Source: Campylobacteraceae bacterium (GTDB lineage Bacteria; Campylobacterota; Campylobacteria; Campylobacterales; Campylobacteraceae). From it: 41,861 nt of DNA. Location of the stretch: NCBI GenBank assembly GCA_031257555.1, contig JAIROK010000133.1:1-41861 (forward strand), written 5' to 3'. Shown here piece by piece: positions 9,901-17,086 of this stretch (positions are counted from its first letter, which is position 1; every line of letters starts with the position of its first letter). Below the pieces are notes generated by a model that saw only the letters and a list, made by a program, of their open reading frames with translations, was not told the DNA's origin and ran no database searches. A program made the translations under genes and the position numbers.

Positions 9901-11794
9901 TATACCAAGACCGCAGTTTGTGCCTGCAAATTTGACAGTCGTGAACCAAAATTTTGATGGAAAATCCGAAGAAAAATTTGATGTAGATGATCATAATACA
10001 ATGGGTCTTTTTACTCAAATTGCCAAAAAATCGTTTAAAGCAAAAATAGTAGCTCATAATGATGGAAAAGTTTTAAAGCAATTTGACAACAATGTAACTG
10101 TCATTATAGACTTTGTAAACAATCAATCCATATGTGATCCACAAAATGTAATAGTGCTTGAAAATTTAGGAAATATCACTTTAAACGAAAATGACATACG
10201 TGCGGTAGTAACACAAATCAATACAACTTTAGGTAAAGTTACAAGAAATGGAACATTTATGCTTACATATTATTATTCGCAGTATAATGGCTCTTACAAT
10301 ACCACGACATGCTCCGATGATTTTGCTCTAAGACCTGCAGAATTTAAAGTAGAGGGATTATCAGGAAATTTAGTAGGAAGAAAGATAGAAAACGGCACCA
10401 TAAAAGCGCTTGATTATTATAACGGCACAACATTAAATTATGATCAAAGTGCAAATAAGATAACACACAAAAATTCAACCCTTGTTCCATATAGTTCTGA
10501 TTGTAATACTACTGAATTTAATACTGCTGTCTCAAATGCTGCTTTGCAGATAAATACGACAGACTTTAAAGCAGGTAAAAGCGATATAAATATCTTATAT
10601 GAAAATATAGGCGAGATGAGCACTTCTTTTATAGATAACAATTGGACACAGATAGATAACTACCCTCAAGGTAAGATATATGACTGCATTCCGAATAGCT
10701 CAAGCAATGATCACTCGACAAGCGATTTAAAAGGCAGAGTAGGATGCGATATAGCGTTTGATACAACGCTGAAATTTGTTCCAAAAACTTTTACAAGCAG
10801 CATTAGTATTTCGAATTTTGATGGCAATTATACATATTTGTCAAATAATAATTCTATGTATGCTAATATATTTGTAGATATATCAGCTCTTTTATATGAC
10901 AATAGCATTGCGACAAATTATCACCAAAATTGCTTTTCGCGCGATGTATTTTACGATGTAAACCTGACAAATGAAAATTTGACGGATTGGGATAATAGAA
11001 GCAACGTCACACAGCGTATCGAATACTTTACAACAACCTCAACTGCAAATGTCCGAAATAGCAAGAACGAGACAGCTAATCTAATTACATCTCAAGGCAA
11101 TTTTACTAATGGTATGGCAAATACTGCGTTTGGTTTTAACTTCAGACGTTTTAAGGCAGAAAAACCATTTACTGTTGCTTACAATGACTTCAATATAACA
11201 AGTATAAAAGATAGTGATAATGTTTTTGGTTCAGGTGTTGCAGGCGGAGATGGAAATGCAAGTTTGTATTATGGAAGGACTCATTCAAAGTATCCCGTCT
11301 ATTCCGTATATGGCAATCAAACAAATGCAACTATTTATTATGAAATTTATTGCAGTAATTGTAATAAAGCTCGCTATACTAATGGCATGAAGTTAGACAG
11401 TGAATATCCTGCTTGGTACATAAATGCAAATCATAATGCGGAAAAAGCAGGTAATGTAACAAAATTTGATCCAAATAAAGGCAAAGTATATTTGAAAAGA
11501 GATACATCAAGCAATCATAACAAAAGTTCATCATTTAACGTGACAAGCGGTTCTGAGATACTTGGTGTTATCAAAGAACCTGCCATAACATATACGCCAT
11601 ATAGTGTTAAGATAAAGATGATACCTCATTCATGGTTGACTGATGACCCTGAATTTGAAGTTATCTTTAGAGGCGGCGGCGGCGACTGGGCTGGATACGG
11701 ACAGTCAAACTTAAAAGGCGAAACAAAAAATGCAACAGGAAGGATCATACAACCAAATCCAAGCAAAAATATAGACATAAGGATAGACTGGTAA
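6983..11794 (+). CDS. Giant secreted MshQ-like surface protein
   Basis: This 1603-aa protein has an N-terminal signal peptide (cleavage expected after LYA, about residue 38). Visible parts: two homologous Ig-like domains (about 40-152 and 153-267), a long beta-rich, possibly propeller-like region (270-550), an SdrD-B-like module with an EF-hand-type loop DINGDGKIDDND (about 560), an Asp-rich DDNDGVKDDDDG segment, a GEVED-type domain ending at IDGEVEDYMVYY (about 950-967), and a C-terminal third with DDFALRPAEFKV (about 1112) as in DUF6701 of the MSHA pilus protein MshQ. The ATG at 6983 is preferred over the GTG at 6971 because GAGG lies six bases before it. One base separates it from the next pilin gene. 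I infer a pilus-associated adhesin or tip protein; the MshQ relation is by motif and gene order, not by search. Confidence 0.65.
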   Translation: MKSLMYLINICRFFSCCKNFSKPFFIFVLMFASTQLYADFNISWIRVNNNNIIYTGVYEANISMVIKMDKTDILKSMGYKIDGGTCHLVDIDDKKSPTGYAITLNRLFSREQGAAFLENLLVGQHSVTFLLGGTDNNACDSSKLYSVIVTREPSLIINSVAVNNGNPIPAEATSASIVVNATVIGGNWWETAVVIDGNYSNCYSVDTNNRAVGTHVNTFDNTQSIAFVEKLPIGKHNVTFYAAGNTFNACEVAYKSPPFTIEVEKRGLTFDCQHLYIGGENNRNQKNYAEVTVSNTNTFTGVDFPVKNQDTNPTLAIGPYKDSIAFYWWNYDMRTSANSGSGSSSPIYYMQNGSGTSAPIPQNPSSINFETSRLSGGTVNQKTGEIYLLPEPGSNKDKIINILAPGSNGVFTNSKRSARLNFTANTGEYAYASDAAIDGDGNAYLLVNTAVSGKSPVYKLVKVTPNDDWNGSWEFDTVEMQNYITTKGTSNKLWGMAFLNGKLYAAEDTALGSARIHVIDPLKGGETVYNTVTMESGTSPYGYGIDDLASCQTASAITGRVYLDINGDGKIDDNDKDKTTGKYYFVSDVVVEIYDSPTGKPLGYQQTNSLGEYSFLVELQKTYYIRLRQPQINGANTRQTWASGGEFEWKSDIGIGSNGINTVTPECYNGGTKINDTSNNANGIKWYSGKEWKRRYTQDCYGAKKDGIDLSLDGISNANYYTKVVMKTDLSVAHADFALAAVDRSDAPNRKIGNVTYNFGEAAHVLLSNTAYLGAKADGDINSFTSNTTKDDDMINAKGDDNDGVKDDDDGIEVKEANNSDPNAFRTIKGKEFVNGRLYNFRVKVLNNKNYLNAWASFANGNTLAKHTFVNTDNNVEAGRFITNSFVNNGGNYTKLVYNNGYLEFNYTIPDTFYEGEKNSDNNTTKAYMRFRYSNTSIDDMSFEDAKRSNEYWNTKPWAIDGEVEDYMVYYHYIPRPQFVPANLTVVNQNFDGKSEEKFDVDDHNTMGLFTQIAKKSFKAKIVAHNDGKVLKQFDNNVTVIIDFVNNQSICDPQNVIVLENLGNITLNENDIRAVVTQINTTLGKVTRNGTFMLTYYYSQYNGSYNTTTCSDDFALRPAEFKVEGLSGNLVGRKIENGTIKALDYYNGTTLNYDQSANKITHKNSTLVPYSSDCNTTEFNTAVSNAALQINTTDFKAGKSDINILYENIGEMSTSFIDNNWTQIDNYPQGKIYDCIPNSSSNDHSTSDLKGRVGCDIAFDTTLKFVPKTFTSSISISNFDGNYTYLSNNNSMYANIFVDISALLYDNSIATNYHQNCFSRDVFYDVNLTNENLTDWDNRSNVTQRIEYFTTTSTANVRNSKNETANLITSQGNFTNGMANTAFGFNFRRFKAEKPFTVAYNDFNITSIKDSDNVFGSGVAGGDGNASLYYGRTHSKYPVYSVYGNQTNATIYYEIYCSNCNKARYTNGMKLDSEYPAWYINANHNAEKAGNVTKFDPNKGKVYLKRDTSSNHNKSSSFNVTSGSEILGVIKEPAITYTPYSVKIKMIPHSWLTDDPEFEVIFRGGGGDWAGYGQSNLKGETKNATGRIIQPNPSKNIDIRIDW

Positions 11795-11795
11795 A

Positions 11796-12506
11796 ATGAC
11801 AAAAAGAGCCTTTTCGTTAATTGAGCTTGTTGTGTCTATAGTTATTATAGGTATAGTTTCGATGAGTTTTCCGCTTATTTTAAGACAGACAAGCAACAAT
11901 GTAGCTTTTGCAATGCAGCAAGAAGCTATATTGGAAGCAAAAACATACATTGGGACTATACTCTCTTATCCATGGGATCAAAACTCATTATTTATAGATA
12001 ATGAAGCTTATAAAATTATAGTATTGGATGTTCAAGGTGATAATTCGTTAGTGGTTTCAGGTGGTCTTAGACCAGGTCATATCGTAGGAGATTTGAGAAG
12101 AAAAATGGCGATTAACAATACAACAGGCAATTTTATAACTATTTGTAATGACAACAATTGCAAAGACAATCCATCTATAAAACAGTCCATGAATAAATTT
12201 AATAACTCCAAAGAAAATCTAACTGTTGTCATTGAGGGAAATCAAAAAAATATGGACTCCATATTGAGTTTGACTCTAACTTCAACTATAGACTATGTTG
12301 GAGATAGTCCGGATTATGGTAGTTCATACAATGATGACAATGTAACTTTTACTTTCGGACGAACACCAATAGCAGATTCGACAAATATCAAAAGAGTCTC
12401 TGTTAATGCCAATAATGCTACCGCAGGTGGTCCTAAAGTCGAGGTAGTTCTTAGGGCATACTCATCAAATATAGGTGAATTTCATTTGGTGGAGGATAAA
12501 TATTGA
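11796..12506 (+). CDS. Minor pilin-like protein (MshD/GspI-like)
   Basis: This 236-aa protein starts with a type IV prepilin signal, KRA then FSLIELVVSIVIIGIVSM, containing the conserved Glu at mature position 5 and a long hydrophobic helix. The cleavage-site residue is Ala rather than Gly, which is common in Campylobacterota pilins (AFTMIEL type). After the helix comes a globular part rich in beta segments and Asn. Size and position between an MshQ-like and an MshO-like gene suggest the MshD or GspI role in starting or capping a pilus fibre. It begins one base after the stop of the giant gene, so the two are surely co-transcribed. Confidence 0.7.
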   Translation: MTKRAFSLIELVVSIVIIGIVSMSFPLILRQTSNNVAFAMQQEAILEAKTYIGTILSYPWDQNSLFIDNEAYKIIVLDVQGDNSLVVSGGLRPGHIVGDLRRKMAINNTTGNFITICNDNNCKDNPSIKQSMNKFNNSKENLTVVIEGNQKNMDSILSLTLTSTIDYVGDSPDYGSSYNDDNVTFTFGRTPIADSTNIKRVSVNANNATAGGPKVEVVLRAYSSNIGEFHLVEDKY

Positions 12507-13408
12507 TGAAAAAAAATGCATTTACTATGATTGAAGTCATTATGGTAATTGTGATATTTGGCATAATCTCTACCATAGGAGCCAACATCATATCTAAAAT
12601 GTATATGAATTATATGCAGTCAAGGACGATAAATTATCTGCAAACTCAAAGCGCTATCACATTAGAACAGATATCAAAACGGCTTCAATACCGCATAAAG
12701 GATTCTATAGTAGCAAGAAATAGAGGCACAAACGATATTTTGTATTTGGGAAACTCCGGAGTTGATGAGTCTTATGATGTTATTGAATGGATAGGTTATA
12801 GCAATGAAGCTATGCTAACAGGAAGAACTCCCGGATGGAGCGGTTTTATAGATATTGATGATGCAAATACAAATAGACCTTATCTCGCTACTCCCGGAAG
12901 TAACCTAAAGAAAGCAGAAATTATAATGAATGCGTTAAGTAACGGCAAAGTTAATTTGAGCGCAGGCAAAGAAGCTGCCCTTATCTTTAAAGGTGCACGA
13001 AGCAATAATCAAAGTCGTGATTACGGATGGGATGGGAACGGAGGCAATGTAAACTATATGCTAAAAGTAGTTAGAGAAAATGATCAAACTTTTAAGATAG
13101 CAAGCACTCTTCCTGTAGATGAAATTACGATATATGAGCAATACTATCTTGCTCACTCAGCTTATGCTATAGTCCCTGAAGGAGATGCTACAAACTTCAA
13201 TCTTAACCTGCATTATAACTATAAGCCTTGGCTTGGAGAAGAATATAATGATGGAAATACAAATAAAGTACTGCTTGCAACGCATGTAAATTTATTTAGA
13301 ATAAGACAGGTTGGAAATACTATCCGTTTAAAACTATGTTTGCATGACGATCGATCAAGCGGATTTGATAATCGTATAGTAGCCTGCAAAGAAGAGGTAG
13401 TTTTATGA
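12506..13408 (+). CDS. Minor pilin-like protein (MshO/GspJ-like)
   Basis: This protein of about 300 aa has a prepilin N-terminus, KKNA then FTMIEVIMVIVIFGIIST, with Glu 5 kept, followed by a helix containing QSAITLEQISKRLQYRIKDS, similar to the conserved part of MshO/PilW/GspJ proteins (a serine- and leucine-rich helix then an Arg-rich turn). The ATG at 12506 overlaps the previous stop (TGATG) and has GGAGG at 12491-12495; the TTG one codon earlier is less likely. It should be processed by a prepilin peptidase and sit in the inner membrane before assembly. No peptidase, ATPase or platform gene is in the window. Confidence 0.7.
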   Translation: MKKNAFTMIEVIMVIVIFGIISTIGANIISKMYMNYMQSRTINYLQTQSAITLEQISKRLQYRIKDSIVARNRGTNDILYLGNSGVDESYDVIEWIGYSNEAMLTGRTPGWSGFIDIDDANTNRPYLATPGSNLKKAEIIMNALSNGKVNLSAGKEAALIFKGARSNNQSRDYGWDGNGGNVNYMLKVVRENDQTFKIASTLPVDEITIYEQYYLAHSAYAIVPEGDATNFNLNLHYNYKPWLGEEYNDGNTNKVLLATHVNLFRIRQVGNTIRLKLCLHDDRSSGFDNRIVACKEEVVL

Positions 13409-13836
13409 GAAAAGCATTTGGTTTGATAACCGCAATCATGTTTATAGTTTTAGTTGCAACCATAGGTGCTTTAGCGCTCTCATTTTCTACACAAGCAAAT
13501 AAGCAAACATCTGATATTTATTTGAAAACTCAAGCAGAATTACTCTCTTACAGCGCAACCGAATATGCGCTTTTTGCTATATCGGCACACAATATAAACG
13601 ATAATAACAACTGCATAAATTCTATCAGGGTCAATGAGGGACGCTTTATAATCGATATAACTCTTCAATATATCGGAGATAATTTTCCGGCTAATTGCAA
13701 GATGCTGGATGGAGCAAATAATATCAAAACTGCAAATTCTAATGCGACTGTTTTAATGGATACTATAGTATCGTATCCTGCAACCGAATTTAATGAACCC
13801 ATTCGTATTCATAGAAGAACACTTCAAAAACCTTAA
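13405..13836 (+). CDS. Pilus assembly protein (MshP/PilX-like)
   Basis: This 143-aa protein begins MRKAFG then LITAIMFIVLVATIGALALSF, a pilin-like N-terminal helix of the MshP kind (compare the LVTAIFLIVVLA pattern in MshP). It lacks the Glu 5 of major pilins, as is usual for MshP/PilX/GspK-type subunits placed at fibre tips. A helix rich in Gln, Thr and Ala (QTSDIYLKTQAELLSYSATEYALF) follows, then a small globular domain with two Cys residues (about 70 and 94) that could form a disulfide. Its ATG overlaps the previous stop by four bases. The function is inferred from motif and operon. Confidence 0.65.
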   Translation: MRKAFGLITAIMFIVLVATIGALALSFSTQANKQTSDIYLKTQAELLSYSATEYALFAISAHNINDNNNCINSIRVNEGRFIIDITLQYIGDNFPANCKMLDGANNIKTANSNATVLMDTIVSYPATEFNEPIRIHRRTLQKP

Positions 13837-13864
13837 AAATTTATCTGCTTAAGTGTGTATGTGT

Positions 13865-13870
13865 TATAAT
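13865..13870 (+). promoter_or_regulatory. -10 element upstream of hpf
   Basis: TATAAT lies 35 bases before the hpf start, and a strong ribosome site AAGAGGTG is at 13887-13894. This gives hpf its own promoter, separate from the pilin operon that ends 63 bases earlier. Confidence 0.5.
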
Positions 13871-13899
13871 TTACAAAATTTTTTTCAAGAGGTGAATAG

Positions 13900-14415
13900 A
13901 TGAATCTAAGTATAACAGGTAAACAATTAGAGCTTACTAATCCCATAAAAGAGTACATAGAAGAAGCAGCCGAATCTCTTAGCAAATACAATCTGGATAT
14001 TATATCCGTAAAGGTTATCGTTGCCGCAGATGAAAAAAATGCGAAAAGAGGTTTTAATGTTGACTTTATTATAAATTTAGCCAAAAAAGAGACTATAGTT
14101 ATCAAACAAAAAGACAAAGATTTATATGCTGCTGTAGATTTGGCAGTAGAGAGAGCTAAAAAAGTTTTGCGCCGTACTCACGATAAGATAACAACCGGCA
14201 AAAAAAGTATTGATGAAAACGAGAAAGCAGAAAATATAGTTTTAGATGCAGATGAAATCGTCCCTATGGAGTTAGAACTTTATAAGCCGCTTGAGATAGA
14301 AGAGGCTTTACAAAAATTAAAAGACAGTGGCATGCAGTTTTACGTTTTCAATGATTTGGATGCTAAAATGCGGGTAATTTACAAAAGAAGTGATAATAAA
14401 TTCGGTCTTTATTAA
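13900..14415 (+). CDS. hpf: Ribosome hibernation promoting factor, long form
   Basis: This 171-aa protein has the N-terminal ribosome-binding S30AE domain (about 1-100: LSITGKQLELTNPIKEYIEEA ... LYAAVDLAVERAKKVLRR) and a C-terminal dimerisation domain (about 115-171: KPLEIEEALQKLKDSGMQFYVFNDLDAKMRVIYKR). Having both makes it the long HPF/RaiA type, which pairs 70S ribosomes into inactive 100S dimers in stationary phase or stress. The length is close to the usual 175-190 aa. It is monocistronic with its own promoter and a strong downstream hairpin. Confidence 0.93.
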   Translation: MNLSITGKQLELTNPIKEYIEEAAESLSKYNLDIISVKVIVAADEKNAKRGFNVDFIINLAKKETIVIKQKDKDLYAAVDLAVERAKKVLRRTHDKITTGKKSIDENEKAENIVLDADEIVPMELELYKPLEIEEALQKLKDSGMQFYVFNDLDAKMRVIYKRSDNKFGLY

Positions 14416-14424
14416 TATATAATT

Positions 14425-14460
14425 TTCACATATGCAAGTTCAAATAATTGCATATGTGAA
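14425..14460. terminator. Bidirectional terminator hairpin between hpf and eamA-type gene
   Basis: A perfect 13-bp inverted repeat (TTCACATATGCAA and its complement) with a 10-base loop stands between two convergent genes, followed on the plus strand by a T-rich run (TCTCTTTTCTTTT). It probably ends transcription from both sides. Confidence 0.75.
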
Positions 14461-14489
14461 GTCTCTTTTCTTTTATTCAACTTTTAAAA

Positions 14490-15353
14490 TTAGATGGTTT
14501 TTATTTTTTTCAATTTCATAAATTTCGCATGTAGCCATAAAGAAAAAAGTATTATGGCTGTTCCTATGCCAAGGCTTACGTAGTTTTCTATTTTTCCCCA
14601 AAATATGATATTTACAAAAAGACCTGCAGGGATAAGTGCATTGTTCATTATGCCAAGCACTCCCGCATCAACCATGGTAGCACCTTTATTCCACATAAAA
14701 TATCCTATTCCGGAAGCTACGACTCCAAGCCAGACTAAAATTCCCCACTGAAGTGTTGATGGTGTCATCTTTTCAAAATTACCTAAAAGTAAAATTGCAA
14801 CGGTGGTTATCGCCAAAGCTCCGAAGTGAAAATAACCGAAAATCTCTTTTTGGTCAAAAGTTTTATATTTTTCAATCAGATATTTATAAGCGCTTTGACC
14901 TGCTGCAAAACAGATATTAGCTGCTTGTATAAGAAGAAATCCTATCAAAAATCCACTGTTGACATTTTCGTATCTTATGATGTAAGCTCCCAAAACAGCG
15001 ACAAATGCACTTACTAAATATAAAGCATTAAATTGTTTGTGAAAAACATCATAAATGAGTGTTACGTAAAATGGTGTGAATATCGTAAAGAGCAGGACTT
15101 CTGGTACAGTTAGAAAATGATATGCATGGTAGAGGCAAAGGTACATTATTCCTATTTGTACAGAACCTATCGCAAGCAAAGATAGTTTGAGTTTTTTTGG
15201 AACGCCTCTAAATTTTGTAAACGGAATAAATATGAGTGAGGCAAAAAATACTCTTATGAATACCAAAAAATAACTATCAAGATTTCCTAAATATACACCA
15301 ATAAAACTAAAAGAAAATGCCCAAAGAACCGTAATAACTATAAGATAAATCAA
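14490..15353 (-). CDS. EamA-family (DMT) transporter
   Basis: This 287-aa membrane protein has about ten hydrophobic segments and two EamA halves: the first starts VITVLWAFSFSFIGVYLG with FLVFIRVFFASLIF, the second contains FGYFHFGALAITTVAI and ends in SLGIGTAIILFSLWLH. The drug/metabolite transporter superfamily exports or imports small metabolites such as amino acids; the substrate cannot be read from sequence. The start is TTG at 15353 with an AAAAGG ribosome site nine bases upstream; no ATG gives a full first helix. It lies downstream of tonB on the same strand with a 67-base gap and may be read with it at a low level. Confidence 0.85.
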   Translation of the reverse strand: MIYLIVITVLWAFSFSFIGVYLGNLDSYFLVFIRVFFASLIFIPFTKFRGVPKKLKLSLLAIGSVQIGIMYLCLYHAYHFLTVPEVLLFTIFTPFYVTLIYDVFHKQFNALYLVSAFVAVLGAYIIRYENVNSGFLIGFLLIQAANICFAAGQSAYKYLIEKYKTFDQKEIFGYFHFGALAITTVAILLLGNFEKMTPSTLQWGILVWLGVVASGIGYFMWNKGATMVDAGVLGIMNNALIPAGLFVNIIFWGKIENYVSLGIGTAIILFSLWLHAKFMKLKKIKTI

Positions 15354-15420
15354 AGTTACAACCTTTTTTTGGAATATTAAAGCCTAAATCTTAGCGAACT
15401 AAAACTTAAATTTTATTTTT

Positions 15421-16089
15421 TTATAACTCTTTGTCAATTTTGTATGATATGGGAACAGTAAATGTCATATCACGCGGAAGTTTAGGAAACTCTTTCGAAG
15501 CTTTTTGTACAGATTTTATCGTATGAGAGTCAAGTATCCCATAGCCTGAACTGTTAGCGATTTCAACCAATATAAGATTTCCGTTTTTGTCTATTTTGAG
15601 TTTTATGGTTACTAAACCCTCCATATTCATTCGCTTTGCTTTTGACGGATAACCTTTATGCTTTTCTATCGCAGCTACAATCAAGAACTTATATGATTCA
15701 TCTTCAACAAGCGAAGCAGCGCTTGTAATTTGCACCTCTTGTATAATCTCCTCTTGAACCTCTTCGCTCTCTTTTGTTTCTTCGACCTGCTCTTCGATCT
15801 GCTCTTCAATTACCTCTTGCGGTATTGGGACTTTAACGATTTCAGGTTTAGGTTTTGGTTTAGGCTTTGGTTTGGGTTTAGGCTTTGGCTCTGGCTTGAC
15901 CTCTACAATTTCCTCTTTTTTGGGTTCTGGGGCAAACATATTTAAAGACAACCTAAGAGGCTCTTTGACCGCATTTTTTATACCTTCTTTTTGCGTATCA
16001 TAATAAAAATAAAGCATTACAACACTCATATGCAATATGCAAGAGAGGGTAAAACCTGTTAAAAATCCGAATCTATTTTTATTTTTCAT
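15421..16089 (-). CDS. tonB: Energy transducer TonB
   Basis: This 222-aa protein has one N-terminal membrane helix (about 9-28, GFLTGFTLSCILHMSVVMLY, with the conserved-type His and Ser face), a long proline spacer with EPKPKPKP repeats (about 64-85) and an acidic stretch (about 95-120), then the C-terminal TonB domain (about 135-222: EGLVTIKLKIDKNGNLILVEIANSSGYGILD). TonB carries proton-motive energy from ExbB-ExbD across the periplasm to outer-membrane receptors for iron complexes and other scarce substrates. It overlaps exbD by 11 bases. No TonB-dependent receptor gene is in the window. Confidence 0.93.
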   Translation of the reverse strand: MKNKNRFGFLTGFTLSCILHMSVVMLYFYYDTQKEGIKNAVKEPLRLSLNMFAPEPKKEEIVEVKPEPKPKPKPKPKPKPKPEIVKVPIPQEVIEEQIEEQVEETKESEEVQEEIIQEVQITSAASLVEDESYKFLIVAAIEKHKGYPSKAKRMNMEGLVTIKLKIDKNGNLILVEIANSSGYGILDSHTIKSVQKASKEFPKLPRDMTFTVPISYKIDKEL

Positions 16090-16465
16090 GTTTTGTTACT
16101 ATTTGGACATTTTCATGTCCTTTGACTTTTAACATGTCTATTATGTCTATAAAACGTCCGAAATTGCTCATTTTATCTCCTAAAATGATTATTTCATCAG
16201 AATTTTTAAGTTGCATCACCATGTCTCTTAGAGTATCAATAGTTACTTCAGCATCTTTAACATAAATCTTATCTTCAGAATCTATAACTATTTCCAGGGC
16301 TTCTAACCTATCTTGCTGTTGTATTGCTGAAGTAGCGCTTGGCAAGTCTACCTTTATCTTTCCTTGTGCTATGAATGTGGAAATAGTAAGAACTATAGCA
16401 AGCAATACCAACATGACATCTATAAAGGGCACTACGTTCATTCCCTCAGGTCGTTTAAGACGCAT
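16079..16465 (-). CDS. exbD: Biopolymer transport protein ExbD
   Basis: This 128-aa protein has a short cytoplasmic N-terminus, one membrane helix with the proton-carrying Asp at residue 16 (NVVPFIDVMLVLLAIVL), and a periplasmic domain (about 45-128). It matches ExbD/TolR; the neighbours exbB and tonB favour ExbD. With ExbB it forms the proton channel that powers TonB. It overlaps exbB and tonB by 11 bases each, so the three are translationally coupled. Confidence 0.93.
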   Translation of the reverse strand: MRLKRPEGMNVVPFIDVMLVLLAIVLTISTFIAQGKIKVDLPSATSAIQQQDRLEALEIVIDSEDKIYVKDAEVTIDTLRDMVMQLKNSDEIIILGDKMSNFGRFIDIIDMLKVKGHENVQIVTKHEK

Positions 16466-16883
16466 TTTTATTAGCCTTAAATTTTGCTATGCCTACATCT
16501 ACCTTTCGAAGACAAGCTGTGTATACCATCAATGTAGGAATTGCCACAAGAAGTCCTGCCGCAGTAGCTTTAAGTGCTAACGAAAGACCGACCAAGATAG
16601 TATTGGTATCGATTCCTCCTCCGATTCCCATGTCGTAAAATGTTACCATTACTCCGACAACAGTGCCAAGTAGTCCGACATATGGTGCATTTGAGCCTAT
16701 TATTGACAATACTGTGAGATTTTTTGTCAAATCATTTTCTAACTCGTTCACATCTTTGTAGTCGTCTGGCTTACATCTTGTGTAAAAAATAAATCTTTCT
16801 ATGGCATAAGCTAACGATAGTATGCTCATTAACCCTAAGATACCAAATATAGCAAAATCCATGTAATTTTTTATATATTCCAC
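16455..16883 (-). CDS. exbB: Biopolymer transport protein ExbB
   Basis: This 142-aa protein has three membrane helices in the ExbB/TolQ/MotA pattern: the first at about 10-27, then LSIIGSNAPYVGLLGTVVGVMVTF and LSLALKATAAGLLVAIPTLMVY, the typical TM2-TM3 hairpin lining the proton channel. It is of the short ExbB type common in Campylobacterota. The start is GTG at 16883 with AAGAGG about seven bases upstream. It is the first gene of exbB-exbD-tonB and lies behind a likely Fur box, so it should be induced when iron is low. Confidence 0.92.
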   Translation of the reverse strand: MEYIKNYMDFAIFGILGLMSILSLAYAIERFIFYTRCKPDDYKDVNELENDLTKNLTVLSIIGSNAPYVGLLGTVVGVMVTFYDMGIGGGIDTNTILVGLSLALKATAAGLLVAIPTLMVYTACLRKVDVGIAKFKANKNAS

Positions 16884-16913
16884 TTAAAACCTCTTTCAAA
16901 AAAATATTTTGAA

Positions 16914-16919
16914 ATATTA
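16914..16919 (-). promoter_or_regulatory. -10 element for exbB-exbD-tonB
   Basis: On the minus strand TAATAT lies about 31 bases before the exbB GTG. The Fur-like box sits 15 bases upstream of it, over the expected -35 position. Confidence 0.4.
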
Positions 16920-16933
16920 GCAAAAGAAAACTT

Positions 16934-16952
16934 AATAATAGTTATCATTATT
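16934..16952 (-). promoter_or_regulatory. Fur box upstream of exbB
   Basis: A 19-base palindrome-like sequence, AATAATAGTTATCATTATT on the plus strand, matches the classical Fur consensus (GATAATGATAATCATTATC) at 14 of 19 positions. Its position over the -35 region of the exbB promoter fits iron-dependent repression of the TonB system. Sequence match only; no binding data. Confidence 0.65.
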
Positions 16953-17053
16953 GTGCATTTTTGTATTTTTAAATGTTATTTTATGTTTTTTTCAATCGAC
17001 TGTTTTTACGTAAAGTAAAGACAAATGTTAATAAAATTTTAGCTAAAACAAAG

Positions 17054-17059
17054 TATAAT
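17054..17059 (+). promoter_or_regulatory. -10 element upstream of the DHH gene
   Basis: TATAAT lies 28 bases before the ATG at 17087; a second TATAAT-like hexamer at about 17079-17084 is too close to the start to serve. A ribosome site AAAGG is at 17074-17078. This probably drives the long housekeeping run that follows. Confidence 0.45.
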
Positions 17060-17086
17060 TTTTCCCGTTTTTTAAAGGTATAATTT

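Noticed and set aside
15841-15900. Tandem short repeats that could suggest a CRISPR or VNTR
   Set aside because: They encode the proline-rich TonB spacer in frame; there are no regular spacers.
15730-15945. Aromatic-rich plus-strand ORF opposite tonB
   Set aside because: It is the antisense of the Glu-Pro-Lys-Pro repeat of TonB; the FRFWFRLWF pattern comes from that repeat.
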